Under the pieces are notes generated by a model, which saw only the letters and a program-made list of their open reading frames with translations, had not been told where the DNA came from and made no database searches. Positions 1 to 7,255 of a stretch of DNA of 64,000 nucleotides are shown piece by piece. Made by a program: the position numbers and the translations under genes. The stretch lies in NCBI GenBank assembly GCA_001795455.1, contig MGPB01000030.1, positions 62,001 through 126,000 of the forward strand, in the 5' to 3' direction. The number at the start of each line of letters is the position of its first letter. Position 1 is the stretch's first letter. The stretch is from Curvibacter sp. GWA2_63_95 (GTDB lineage Bacteria; Pseudomonadota; Gammaproteobacteria; Burkholderiales; Burkholderiaceae_C).

Positions 1-178
1 TGACGGCGAGCTGGAAGCCATCCCGAATGTCCACGCCCAAACCGGCGCCAGGGCCGGACAAGGTGCTCAGCAGGCCCACGCGCACGGGTTCGGTGGACTG
101 GGCCACTGCGGCCACAGAGCAGGCGGCCAGGGCAGCGGCGGCGACAAGGCGCAGGGAGGCAAGACGGGCGAGGGACAT
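1..178 (-). CDS. LIV-type ABC transporter substrate-binding protein, N-terminal part
   Basis: The gene runs off the left edge, so only the first 59 residues are visible. They form a signal peptide (basic start MSLARL, an alanine/leucine core, and a cut near AVAQ), followed by the start of a type I periplasmic binding fold, VRVGLLSTLSGPGAGLG. This opening is typical of leucine/amide/urea-binding receptors of the LivK/UrtA group, which deliver substrate to a LIV-type ABC permease in the inner membrane. The start is supported by an AGGAAG ribosome site about nine bases upstream. The substrate cannot be told from this fragment. It is distinct from the receptor at 32539-33858. Confidence 0.8.
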   Translation of the reverse strand, partial: MSLARLASLRLVAAAALAACSVAAVAQSTEPVRVGLLSTLSGPGAGLGVDIRDGFQLAV

Positions 179-302
179 TGCGAAGCTTCCTTTGTGGGAT
201 GGGTGAGACCGAAACATTATCGGCCCATCCGGCTTCGCACCCGGCCCTGCAAGGGCCGGTTTTGCATTCTGGCCCACAGGGGGCCAGATAGGCAGGGTTG
301 GC

Positions 303-539
303 TCAGTTCAGCAGGTAGCTGTCGGCCTGGTCTTCAAAGTCTTCGGCGTCGATGGCGGCGTCAAACGCTGCGCGGGCGGCGATGGCTTCCTTGGTGTAGG
401 GGATCAGTGGCTTGTCCAGCGGGCGCAGCTTGTGGCGGCGCAGGCCACGCAGCTGTTGGGAGCGTTCCATGGTCTGCAAAACCAGCTCAGGCTCCATCAT
501 CAGGCTGAAGGGGTTCAGGGCGGTGGCGGTGTCTTTCAT
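303..539 (-). CDS. Small conserved hypothetical protein (78 aa)
   Basis: A 78-residue soluble protein rich in charged residues, with no signal peptide or membrane segment. The reading frame is open further upstream, but a good GGAG ribosome site lies just before the ATG at 539, so the short form beginning MKDTATALNP is chosen. The central part (LRGLRRHKLRPLDKP) is strongly basic and the C-terminus (DAEDFEDQADSYLLN) is acidic. I recognise this as the kind of short protein often found in Burkholderiales genomes but cannot give it a family or a function. It stands alone between the receptor fragment and dbpA. Confidence 0.6.
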   Translation of the reverse strand: MKDTATALNPFSLMMEPELVLQTMERSQQLRGLRRHKLRPLDKPLIPYTKEAIAARAAFDAAIDAEDFEDQADSYLLN

Positions 540-664
540 GGCAGTTCTCCGGTGGTTGCCGCGCCATCCAATGACTTTGGCGCTTGGATGAACTGTAGTC
601 ACGCCCCCGGGGAACTGGAGTCCGACACGCGCTGTAAGTCGTGTAGGAATTTGCCTTACAGGCG

Positions 665-745
665 TTGCCCCCACGCTCCACCGCTGCGCGGGTCGCTGCC
701 CCCCTATGGGGGCTAACTCGCCTTGGGGCGGCCCGGCGGCGAGTT
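665..745. repeat. GC-rich intergenic palindromic repeat (REP-like)
   Basis: The interval between the small protein and dbpA holds a GC-rich stretch with short inverted arms (CCCCCTATGGGGG at 699-711 and a CTCGCC...GGCGAG pair at 717-742). Similar sequences are, from memory, common between genes in Comamonadaceae. Only one copy is seen here, so the repeat call is tentative. It may act as a transcription stop for dbpA, which reads into it. Confidence 0.3.
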
Positions 746-774
746 GCAGCTCTCGCGCATGGGGCCTGGTGCTC

Positions 775-2157
775 TCAGATCAACCGTGCCCGCACGCTCT
801 TGCCCTTCACCTTGCCCGCATTGAGCTTGGCGCAGGCGTCTTTGGCAACACTGCGCTCCACGGCCACAAAGGTGCAGTACTCGGTGACGGCAATCTTGCC
901 AATCTGCTCACGCGTGTAGGCGGGGCCGCCGTCCAGGCTGGTCAGGGCGCCCAGCACATCGCCGGGGCGAATCTTCTCTTTGCGGCCACCGGCAATTTGC
1001 ACGGTGGTCATGGGGGGCAGCAGGCGGCCACTGCCCGTGGGCGTGAGTTCGTCACGCTTGAACCAGACCGACGGTGCATTCTGGTACTGCTCAATCTTGC
1101 CCACCGATCCCATTTCGTTCATGGACACCAGGCTCACCGCCAGGCCCGACTGGCCTGCGCGGCCGGTGCGGCCAATGCGGTGCACATGCACCTCGGCGTC
1201 GGGCGTGATGTCCACGTTGATGACCAGGTCCAGCTCTTTCACGTCCAGGCCGCGCGAGGCCACGTCGGTCGCCACCAGCACCGAGCAGCTGCGGTTGGCA
1301 AACTGCGCCAGCACCTGGTCGCGCTCGCGCTGCTCCAGGTCGCCGTGGAGGGCCTGGGCCACAAAGCCCTGGCCTTGCAGCAGCGTCACCAGCTCGTTGC
1401 ACTGCTGGCGTGTGTTGCAAAAGGCAATCGTGCTGGTGGGGCGGAAGTGGTTGAGCAGCAGGCCCACGGTGTCCAGCCGGTTGCTGCGCTCCACCTCGTA
1501 AAAGCGTTGTTCGATGGTGTTTTCGGCGACGGCAGCTTTTACGGTGATCTGCTGTGGATCGCGCATGAACTGTTTGGCCAGCTTCTCAATGCCCTCGGGG
1601 TAGGTGGCCGAGAACAGCAGGGTCTGGCGCTCCTTGGGGGTCTGCTTGACTACGGTGGCAATGTCGTCAAAGAAGCCCATGTCCAGCATGCGGTCGGCCT
1701 CGTCCAGCACCAGGGTGTTCAGGTTCTCCAGCGAGAGGTATTCACGCTCCAGCAGGTCCATGATGCGGCCCGGCGTGCCCACCACAATGTGTGCGCCGTT
1801 TTCCAGGCTGGCACGTTGGCCGCGGGTGGCCACACCACCGCACAGCGTCACTACCTTGATGTTTTCCTCGGCCCGGGCCAGGCGGCGAATTTCCACCGTC
1901 ACCTGGTCCGCCAGCTCACGCGTGGGGCACAGCACCATGGCCTGCACGGCAAACCAGCGCGGGTTTAGCTTGGCCAGCAGCGCCAGTGCAAAGGCCGCCG
2001 TCTTGCCGCTGCCCGTCTTGGCCTGGGCAATCAGGTCTTGCCCGGCCAGCGCCACGGGCAGGCTGGCAGCCTGGATGGGCGTCATGGACTCGTAGCCCAG
2101 TTGTTGCAGGTTGGCCAGAGTGGCGGGGGAGAGGGGGAGAGAGGAGAAAGCAGTCAT
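775..2157 (-). CDS. dbpA: ATP-dependent RNA helicase DbpA
   Basis: A DEAD-box RNA helicase of 460 residues that uses ATP to remodel 23S rRNA during assembly of the large ribosomal subunit. The core motifs are present in order: Q-motif region around 20-30, AKTGSGKT at 45-52, PTREL at 78-82, GTPGR at 127-131, DEAD at 152-155, SAT at 183-185 and HRIGRTGRAG at 326-335. The last 75 residues end in KVKGKSVRARLI, matching the DbpA-type RNA-binding domain that recognises hairpin 92 of 23S rRNA; this separates it from RhlE and SrmB. The ATG at 2157 is preferred because the longer frame would begin inside a dispersed repeat. It is probably a single-gene transcript. Confidence 0.93.
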   Translation of the reverse strand: MTAFSSLPLSPATLANLQQLGYESMTPIQAASLPVALAGQDLIAQAKTGSGKTAAFALALLAKLNPRWFAVQAMVLCPTRELADQVTVEIRRLARAEENIKVVTLCGGVATRGQRASLENGAHIVVGTPGRIMDLLEREYLSLENLNTLVLDEADRMLDMGFFDDIATVVKQTPKERQTLLFSATYPEGIEKLAKQFMRDPQQITVKAAVAENTIEQRFYEVERSNRLDTVGLLLNHFRPTSTIAFCNTRQQCNELVTLLQGQGFVAQALHGDLEQRERDQVLAQFANRSCSVLVATDVASRGLDVKELDLVINVDITPDAEVHVHRIGRTGRAGQSGLAVSLVSMNEMGSVGKIEQYQNAPSVWFKRDELTPTGSGRLLPPMTTVQIAGGRKEKIRPGDVLGALTSLDGGPAYTREQIGKIAVTEYCTFVAVERSVAKDACAKLNAGKVKGKSVRARLI

Positions 2158-2209
2158 GCCCCGATTATCGGCGGCTGGGGTTCGCCATGGTTGGCTGGCG
2201 CGCCTAAAT

Positions 2210-2258
2210 GCTATGGTTTTAGTAGCTGCTTGCGCATATTCCACGGGCGCCAGAGGCT
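2210..2258 (+). repeat. Dispersed hairpin repeat, copy 1 of 8
   Basis: Member of a family found eight times in this window, always in this orientation. The pattern is a small stem (GCTAT ... GTAGC), then CTGCTTGCGCATATTCCA, then a GGGC..AGAGGC tail. This copy lies just upstream of dbpA. Confidence 0.8.
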
Positions 2259-2289
2259 TGTTTTATATGTAAAGTCCTCTTGCCGGGGC

Positions 2290-2478
2290 ATGGTTTGCGC
2301 ACGGCGGGCGGCCTGGCCCGCGTTCTTCTGCTCGCGTCGCGGGTGGCTGTTTCTGGTGGGGTTGGGTTGCTGCGTCAACACCGCGGTGGGTGCGCCTGCT
2401 CTGTGGCAGCCGCGAGTGCGGCCTGCGCCTGCGGGCCCCACCACCCGCCTGGATGCGTGGGCTGGGAGACGATTTTGA
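2290..2478 (+). CDS. Possible truncated secreted protein (62 aa)
   Basis: A short frame whose first 35 residues resemble a signal peptide: arginine-rich start, hydrophobic core WLFLVGLGCC, and an AVGAPA cut site. The rest is a proline/arginine-rich stretch that stops 16 bases before a MITE-like element. It could be the 5' remnant of a larger exported protein lost by rearrangement. The ribosome site is weak (CCGGGG) and high GC favours chance open frames, so this may not be a gene. Confidence 0.2.
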   Translation: MVCARRAAWPAFFCSRRGWLFLVGLGCCVNTAVGAPALWQPRVRPAPAGPTTRLDAWAGRRF

Positions 2479-2494
2479 TCTTCGGCTTCAGACT

Positions 2495-2634
2495 GAGGCT
2501 GTGTGAAAACTCATCGTGGTTGACGTCAGTCCGAAATTCGACCGATCAGATGGGCCCAGGTTACGTTTTGTTGAGTGTGCCAAGGGGTCAAGGACCCCTC
2601 AAAACATGACTCAACGGAGTTTTCACACAGCCTC
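2495..2634. mobile_element. MITE-like element with perfect 18-bp terminal inverted repeats
   Basis: The ends GAGGCTGTGTGAAAACTC (2495-2512) and GAGTTTTCACACAGCCTC (2617-2634) are exact reverse complements. They enclose 104 bases with no gene. The four bases GACT stand directly outside both ends, as expected for a target-site duplication. Size and structure fit a non-autonomous element mobilised by an unlinked transposase; I could not assign the parent insertion sequence. Nothing else was seen between 2635 and 2785. Confidence 0.65.
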
Positions 2635-2785
2635 GACTGAAAGCGGTCTATGGATACTGCTCGGAAGTAGTCATCCTCTCTGATGCGAGAGTTGGGCTGA
2701 TTGCGGATGCCAATTACGCCCCAAAACCGTAATCCGCATTGCTTATGTACAAACGTTAAGGTATTCGGCGTTCTCGCAACACCGA

Positions 2786-3547
2786 TTACTTTGGTGTGAG
2801 CGCGCGAACGACAAAGGCCAAATCGGAATCTTCATACTCCGAGAATCTAGGCCTACTTGTGAGCGAGGGACGCCAAGGTCCAATATCCGGAGATGCGTAG
2901 CCACAGCTAAGGTACTCGTAATCCTGATCGCCCCCGAAAAGGCGGAGATATCTACCAACAAGCCCTCCACCAATAATGAGATCTTTTGCAGTAGCAATAA
3001 CTGTCGCTGATGTACCTTCCTGAACTTGGATCTCAGCCTCAAAGATTGGCGGCGACCACCAATAACTCACAGGTTTTAATGGAAGCATATGAACTTCTAC
3101 TTTGGAGTTGGTTTCAGGAACTATCTGACAGTGTTTCACCTCGATAATTTTCGGGTTTTCAGACCTCGTTACGCCTGCGCAAATTGACCCGTACTGGGAT
3201 TTAACAAACTGAAAGTCACCACTCTCAATTGCTCGATCCCATCTTTTGCCTCCATACGATGTGGCTGTTTTATCCACGTATGAAGTGAAACCACTGGGCT
3301 TTGTGTTTAGCGATTGGAAGAATGCTGGTGAAGGCAGATTACGACAAGCCCGTTCAAATGCTACTTTGGACGCTATCGCCCAAGCTACTACAGCGCAAAG
3401 CATGAGTCCAGGAAAAAGGAAGCGTAAACCAATGGGCTTTACCTTTTCATCAAAGACTCCCCCAATGCGATTTGCGACATAAAACGGAATTGCAGAGACC
3501 GCAAGGAACAACGCAAGATAAATGAGACTGAACAAACCATAAATCAT
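2786..3547 (-). CDS. Hypothetical membrane protein (253 aa)
   Basis: I do not recognise this protein. From the ATG at 3547, which has an AGGA ribosome site, it begins with a hydrophobic segment (residues 2-22, YGLFSLIYLALFLAVSAIPF) and a second one near 38-57 (LFPGLMLCAVVAWAIAS). A soluble domain of about 190 residues follows. A short loop lies between the two segments. The frame extends upstream without a further plausible start. Its base composition is clearly lower in GC than dbpA or the peptidases. It lies in the same orientation as the attC-bounded three-gene block upstream and may itself be an old integron cassette or part of the same insert. Function unknown. Confidence 0.65.
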   Translation of the reverse strand: MIYGLFSLIYLALFLAVSAIPFYVANRIGGVFDEKVKPIGLRFLFPGLMLCAVVAWAIASKVAFERACRNLPSPAFFQSLNTKPSGFTSYVDKTATSYGGKRWDRAIESGDFQFVKSQYGSICAGVTRSENPKIIEVKHCQIVPETNSKVEVHMLPLKPVSYWWSPPIFEAEIQVQEGTSATVIATAKDLIIGGGLVGRYLRLFGGDQDYEYLSCGYASPDIGPWRPSLTSRPRFSEYEDSDLAFVVRALTPK

Positions 3548-3888
3548 TTTTTTGTCCTTGGGTTTGCGAAAAGTGGAACAACCTTTAACGTCGCATAGCG
3601 TGGCGACTAAGCGCCGAAAAGAGGACTGAAGACTATGCTCCAGCAGCCTGCGGCGCCCGGGTTCCAAAGTGCGGGTGGCGACTCGATATAGTCCTCCACG
3701 GCAGTTTGAATCAGAGGTGATGAAGATGATTCGATATTGGTCACGGGGAATATCCAGAGTCAGCAATTCTTACGTCGCGACAGATACTTGAACATCCCCC
3801 ATTCGGGTGATTCTTTGAAGGTCTGCTTCCGCCGCGTAGCTGAGGCGCCTGCAGACTGACTGCAGACATTCGCGCAGCTCATAAGCGG
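3548..3888 (-). other. Gene-poor spacer with shared 5' motif
   Basis: This 341-bp stretch has no convincing gene; the frame running through it is an upstream extension of the membrane protein. At 3791-3813 it carries, on the minus strand, CACCCGAATGGGGGATG, almost identical to a sequence at 5532-5555 ahead of the three-gene block. A GTTAAAG near 3590 resembles a degenerate attC core site but is too weak to call. Confidence 0.4.
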
Positions 3889-3958
3889 TCGTTAGCGTTT
3901 AAGCTGAGCCGCAGAGGGAGGCTTGCCGACGGACGTCGGCTCGAGCGACCGGTTAGAC
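3889..3958 (-). other. Integron attC recombination site (somewhat degenerate)
   Basis: Read on the minus strand the site begins GTCTAAC, then GCTCGAGCCGAC, a short variable loop, GCGGCTCAGCTTAA and ends ACGCTAAC. This follows, box by box, my recollection of the attC of aadA cassettes (GTCTAAC ... GTTCAAGCCGAC ... GCGGCTTAACTCAA ... GCGTTAG). As in classic cassettes, the TAA stop of the upstream gene lies inside the first core box. The final box reads GCTAACG rather than GTTRRRY, so recombination at that end may be impaired. Confidence 0.7.
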
Positions 3959-4552
3959 ACCTGTGGCCGAGAATGCAGAGACAAGGACTGGCCACCATTT
4001 CTGACAAATCTCGGCAACGTCCGACGCGCCCTTGGTCACTTGAATGGCCTTCTCAAGTAACGAAAGTGCCATGGTATTACGCCGAGACTCCCTTGGCGCC
4101 GAGGCTTCTTTAGCAACAACACTCAAACTCTCTACTAGCTCATTTTTCTGATTTCTGGATAGATCGCCACTTTGGAGAATAGCCTCAGACAACACCTTTA
4201 CTGCCTCGGCCAAACCGGATTCCCCTGTTTGCAGCAACGCGGAAATTGATTGATCCACCGTGCCGATTGATCCAGTGTTTATTGTTCCAACGACGCTGTT
4301 GTTTACCGAGATATTGTTCAATTTAACTCCTGCAGCAAAGACCGGCCGCGGACGCGGAGGAAACCGAGGACCTATCGGTGGAAGACCAACCACAGCGGCC
4401 ATCTCATCGCTAGCGTAGTTCATCATGCGCTCGTTGTTTTCGACTTGTTGCTGCTGAATTTGCGAGAACTTCAGGTAGCAATCGAGACACAACGGAATAT
4501 TCTGATCGCCGACCTGATACATCGGCGGCGTATTGCATTGATAGCATTTCAC
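3953..4552 (-). CDS. Hypothetical zinc-ribbon protein, last gene of the cassette
   Basis: A 199-residue protein of unknown function. The N-terminus carries CYQC at 3-6 and CLDC at 22-25, a four-cysteine zinc ribbon. A proline/arginine-rich linker follows (GPRFPPRPRPV, about residues 61-71), then an asparagine/serine/glycine stretch near 78-100 (ISVNNSVVGTINTGSIG). The C-terminal half is mostly helical. There is no signal peptide. Its stop codon lies within the attC site, which is a hallmark of a cassette gene. It lies 38 bases downstream of the preceding gene. GC is low for this genome, suggesting transfer. Confidence 0.7.
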   Translation of the reverse strand: MKCYQCNTPPMYQVGDQNIPLCLDCYLKFSQIQQQQVENNERMMNYASDEMAAVVGLPPIGPRFPPRPRPVFAAGVKLNNISVNNSVVGTINTGSIGTVDQSISALLQTGESGLAEAVKVLSEAILQSGDLSRNQKNELVESLSVVAKEASAPRESRRNTMALSLLEKAIQVTKGASDVAEICQKWWPVLVSAFSATGV

Positions 4553-4589
4553 AGACGCTTCTCCAAGTCGCTAGCGTAATTTGTAGGCA

Positions 4590-5003
4590 TCACGACCCTT
4601 TGAGGGCTGCAATTGCCACGACTAACGAGCCTATGGCAACGCCCAACGAAAGGAAGGAGGCCGCCGTAGCGAACCAAAATCTTTTCCCTTCTTCTTGTAG
4701 GCCAGCCAGCACTGAAACAAGTAGTGGAAAGTTGACGCACTTTGCATCATTGCCAACCTTTAGCGCGAAAAAATGCACCTTCGAATCATCTGATTGCGCG
4801 TAACCATGCTTGCGCTCTAAGTGGTAATAAAGCCTGCCAAAAATAATATCCCTGTCCGTTTTCAGTAAACCTGCGATTTTTTGGCAGTCAATGGGTACGT
4901 AGATTTTTGAAGCACGATCCTCGCGTATTTCGTAATCGGCGAAGGATGTTTTGTAGTGCTCAAAGATAGTTTCAAGTATTTCTTTGTCAGTCGGAATTTT
5001 CAT
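4590..5003 (-). CDS. Hypothetical tail-anchored protein, second cassette gene
   Basis: A 137-residue protein that I do not recognise. Residues 1-90 form a soluble, charged domain whose helical pattern around 35-65 (CQKIAGLLKTDRDIIFGRLYYHLERKHGY) could be a winged helix. The C-terminus (about 108-134, FWFATAASFLSLGVAIGSLVVAIAAL) is one hydrophobic segment with only three residues after it, as in tail-anchored proteins. It begins 32 bases after the stop of the preceding gene, with GAGGG as ribosome site. Together with its neighbours it suggests a small membrane-associated complex. Low GC. Function unknown. Confidence 0.65.
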   Translation of the reverse strand: MKIPTDKEILETIFEHYKTSFADYEIREDRASKIYVPIDCQKIAGLLKTDRDIIFGRLYYHLERKHGYAQSDDSKVHFFALKVGNDAKCVNFPLLVSVLAGLQEEGKRFWFATAASFLSLGVAIGSLVVAIAALKGS

Positions 5004-5035
5004 CTGGGGCGGCCCTCTAGGTCGGTTCTTACTAG

Positions 5036-5383
5036 TTACTTCTCAACCATGATGTAAATGTCGCCGTCCTTGCCCAGTCCATCATGCGGTGGTTGGGTGC
5101 CGCTGCGAATTTTCGGAAGGGCGTTAATTTCGGCTTTGATGGCTGCTATGTCTTCTCCGTGGAGGTGCAGCTTTTCCAAGAGCGTGTTCTTATCAGCCTG
5201 AAGGTTATTGATTTCGTCCTTCGCTGCCATCAATCGTTCCCGAGCAGCTTCGAGTGCACCACCCATCACTGAGCGAGTAAGAGCGATGGAAACGGACGCA
5301 ACTAATATGACTAACACAATGAATGTGAGCGGAAACGTTGAAATAACCTGCCAGTGTTCTTTTATAAACGACGCTAATTCCAT
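5036..5383 (-). CDS. Hypothetical membrane-anchored coiled-coil protein, first cassette gene
   Basis: A 115-residue protein with one membrane segment near the N-terminus (about residues 15-37, TFPLTFIVLVILVASVSIAL). A strongly predicted coiled coil follows at 42-90 (heptads such as RERLMAAKDEINNLQADKN), then a short glycine-rich tail ending GKDGDIYIMVEK. The start has an AGGAG site six bases upstream. It is the first of three same-strand genes and begins 25 bases after a candidate integron core site, the spacing expected for a cassette. No family recognised; the coiled coil suggests an oligomer facing the cytoplasm. Confidence 0.65.
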   Translation of the reverse strand: MELASFIKEHWQVISTFPLTFIVLVILVASVSIALTRSVMGGALEAARERLMAAKDEINNLQADKNTLLEKLHLHGEDIAAIKAEINALPKIRSGTQPPHDGLGKDGDIYIMVEK

Positions 5384-5408
5384 TGTTACTCCTAGAGATG
5401 ATGTGGCG

Positions 5409-5428
5409 GGCTAACGTTCGAGCTAACC
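5409..5428 (-). other. Candidate integron core site at the 5' end of the cassette
   Basis: The minus strand reads GGTTAGCTCGAACGTTAGCC, which aligns with the right half of an attC site (GCTTAACTCAAGCGTTAGGC in my memory of the consensus). A matching left half was not found upstream, so it could be the right half of a decayed attC or an attI-like point. Confidence 0.45.
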
Positions 5429-5531
5429 GACCCACTACTGCATGCCACGCAAATTCCTCCGCTAGAAGATGCTTTGGCAAGCTGAAAGGAACGACCGCTT
5501 CCGCCGCATTGTGGCCGTTTGTTGTTCACCT

Positions 5532-5555
5532 GAGCATCCCCCAATCGGGTGAATC
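5532..5555 (-). promoter_or_regulatory. Shared upstream motif
   Basis: On the minus strand this reads TCACCCGATTGGGGGATG, with flanks closely matching the copy at 3791-3813. The two copies precede the two minus-strand units of this insert. It could be a regulator site or a trace of duplication; its role is unknown. The rest of 5384-5701 holds no gene. Confidence 0.35.
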
Positions 5556-5591
5556 TTCCTGTGTCTTCCTCTTCCACGCACGTATCGCTAG

Positions 5592-5619
5592 CAGGTAGCC
5601 CGTGTACCCGGGCTGCCTG
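5592..5619. terminator. Strong hairpin, possible bidirectional terminator
   Basis: CAGGTAGCCCG (5592-5602) pairs with CGGGCTGCCTG (5609-5619) with a single wobble and a six-base loop. No T-run follows, so a factor-independent stop is not proven. It stands between the insert and the peptidase gene. Confidence 0.35.
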
Positions 5620-5701
5620 CCCTCCAAGCCCGTAGGCCTGCAGGGGAGCCTCAACCCCCAGCCCTCCCTAAAATGCAACCATTGCCACCCACGGTTACCC
5701 C

Positions 5702-7198
5702 ATGAACCTCAAACTCCCCAGCCTCCTGCTCACCACCTTGTTGCTCACCAGCTGCGGTACCACCATGGTCAACCCGGTCACGGGGCAGGCCGAGCGTTCG
5801 GTGATGAGCGAAGAGGACGAGGTGGCCGAGGGGGCCAAGGCGCATGCGGAGGTGTTGAAGGAATATGGCGCCTACAACAACGCCGCGGTGCAGCGCTACG
5901 TGACCAACCTGGGACAGAGCCTTGCCGCGCAAAGCCACCGCAGCCAGTTGCAATGGCACTTCACCGTGCTCGACAGTCCCGAGATCAACGCCTTTGCGCT
6001 GCCCGGCGGCTATGTGTATGTGACGCGCGGCATCATGGCCTATATGGACAGCGAGGCCGATTTGGCCGGCGTCATCGGCCATGAGATTGGCCACGTGACG
6101 GCGCGCCACGGTGCGCAGCGCGCCACGCGCCAGCAGACCGCGGGCCTGGGTGTGCTGGCAGCCAGCGTGCTGGGCGCGGTGCTGGAGAGCCAGGGCTTTG
6201 GTGGCGCCGGGCAGCTGGCCAGCCAGGCCTCGCAAACCGCGGCTGCGGGCTATATCGCGTCCTACGGGCGCGACCAGGAGCTGCAGGCTGACGGCCTGGG
6301 CGCCGAGTACCTTTCGCGCACGCGTTACGACCCGCGCAACATGGTGGATGTGATCACCGTGCTGAAGAACCAGGAGCGTTTTGCCGCCGACCAGGCCAAG
6401 GCCGAAGGCCGCCCGGTGCCCAGCGGTGGCGACTGGCTGGCCTCGCACCCCAGCAACGACCAGCGCCTGCAGTCCATCACCGCGCTGGCTGCGCAGTACA
6501 AAGACCAGGGAAGCTACAACAGCGAGGGGCGTGAGCGCTACCTCAAGCTCATCAGTGGCATGACCTTTGGCGACAGCCCGGCCCAGGGCCTGACGCGTGG
6601 GCGCAATTTCTACCACGAGCCCCTGGGCATTGCGCTCACCGCGCCCACCGGCTGGTACATCCAGAACGACGCCGACCAGCTGGCCCTGCTGAACACTGCG
6701 CGCGACGCCGCGGTGGTGGTGCGCGTGGCGCCCGCACAGGCGGGCAAGACACACACCGAGGTGATTCGCAGCCTGCTCAAGCCGACACAGGGCCGCACAG
6801 AGGCCACCACACTCAATGGCCTACAGGCTACGCGTTTTGCCGGTGCACGCACCGCCAGCAACGGCCAGACGCAGGCGCTGGAGGCCACCGTGATCACCGG
6901 CCCGGGTGACACCATTTATCTGTTGCAAACCAGTGCCAAAGACGCCAACGCCTTGCAACGCGCCCGCGCTCAGGTGCGCGAGGCGGAGGGCAGCTTCCGC
7001 GCCCTTACCGCACAAGACCGTACCGCGGCGCGGCCCTGGGGTATCAAGACGGTGGCCTACCCCAAAGGCGGGTTTGCCGAGCTGGCCAAAAACTCCCCCA
7101 TTGCGCGGCCCGAGCAGCAGCTGCGCCTGATCAACGGCTACTACGGGGGCGGCGAGCCCAAGCTGGGCCAGCTGGTCAAAGTGGTGGATTCTCTTTAA
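5702..7198 (+). CDS. M48-family metalloprotease lipoprotein (LoiP/BepA-like)
   Basis: A 498-residue periplasmic zinc peptidase attached to the envelope by lipid. The signal peptide ends in the lipobox LLTSC with cysteine 18. The zinc motif HEIGH is at 127-131 and the third ligand is probably glutamate 193 in ELQADGLGAEY. Members of this group degrade or help fold outer-membrane proteins. A second domain of about 180 residues (from 300, FYHEPLGIALTAPTGW) is typical of the longer beta-proteobacterial forms and is absent from E. coli LoiP. The gene appears to be transcribed alone. Substrate unknown. Confidence 0.88.
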   Translation: MNLKLPSLLLTTLLLTSCGTTMVNPVTGQAERSVMSEEDEVAEGAKAHAEVLKEYGAYNNAAVQRYVTNLGQSLAAQSHRSQLQWHFTVLDSPEINAFALPGGYVYVTRGIMAYMDSEADLAGVIGHEIGHVTARHGAQRATRQQTAGLGVLAASVLGAVLESQGFGGAGQLASQASQTAAAGYIASYGRDQELQADGLGAEYLSRTRYDPRNMVDVITVLKNQERFAADQAKAEGRPVPSGGDWLASHPSNDQRLQSITALAAQYKDQGSYNSEGRERYLKLISGMTFGDSPAQGLTRGRNFYHEPLGIALTAPTGWYIQNDADQLALLNTARDAAVVVRVAPAQAGKTHTEVIRSLLKPTQGRTEATTLNGLQATRFAGARTASNGQTQALEATVITGPGDTIYLLQTSAKDANALQRARAQVREAEGSFRALTAQDRTAARPWGIKTVAYPKGGFAELAKNSPIARPEQQLRLINGYYGGGEPKLGQLVKVVDSL

Positions 7199-7200
7199 TT

Positions 7201-7248
7201 GCTATCAAAATGGGAGCTACTCGCGCAATAAGCGCGGGGGCTAGAGGC
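7201..7248 (+). repeat. Dispersed hairpin repeat, copy 2 of 8
   Basis: Same family as 2210-2258. The stem is weaker (GCTATC/GGGAGC), followed by CTACTCGCGCAATA and the GGGGGCTAGAGGC tail. It fills the gap between two peptidase genes and ends seven bases before the next start codon, so it could influence that gene's translation. Confidence 0.75.
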
Positions 7249-7255
7249 TAATTTC

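Noticed and set aside
706-1968. 420-residue open frame on the + strand
   Set aside because: It is antisense to dbpA; histidine/alanine-rich translation is the usual shadow of a high-GC coding strand, and dbpA motifs are complete.
3570-3600. Second attC site before the membrane-protein gene
   Set aside because: GTTAAAG is close to a core site, but the L boxes and the other half are not recognisable.
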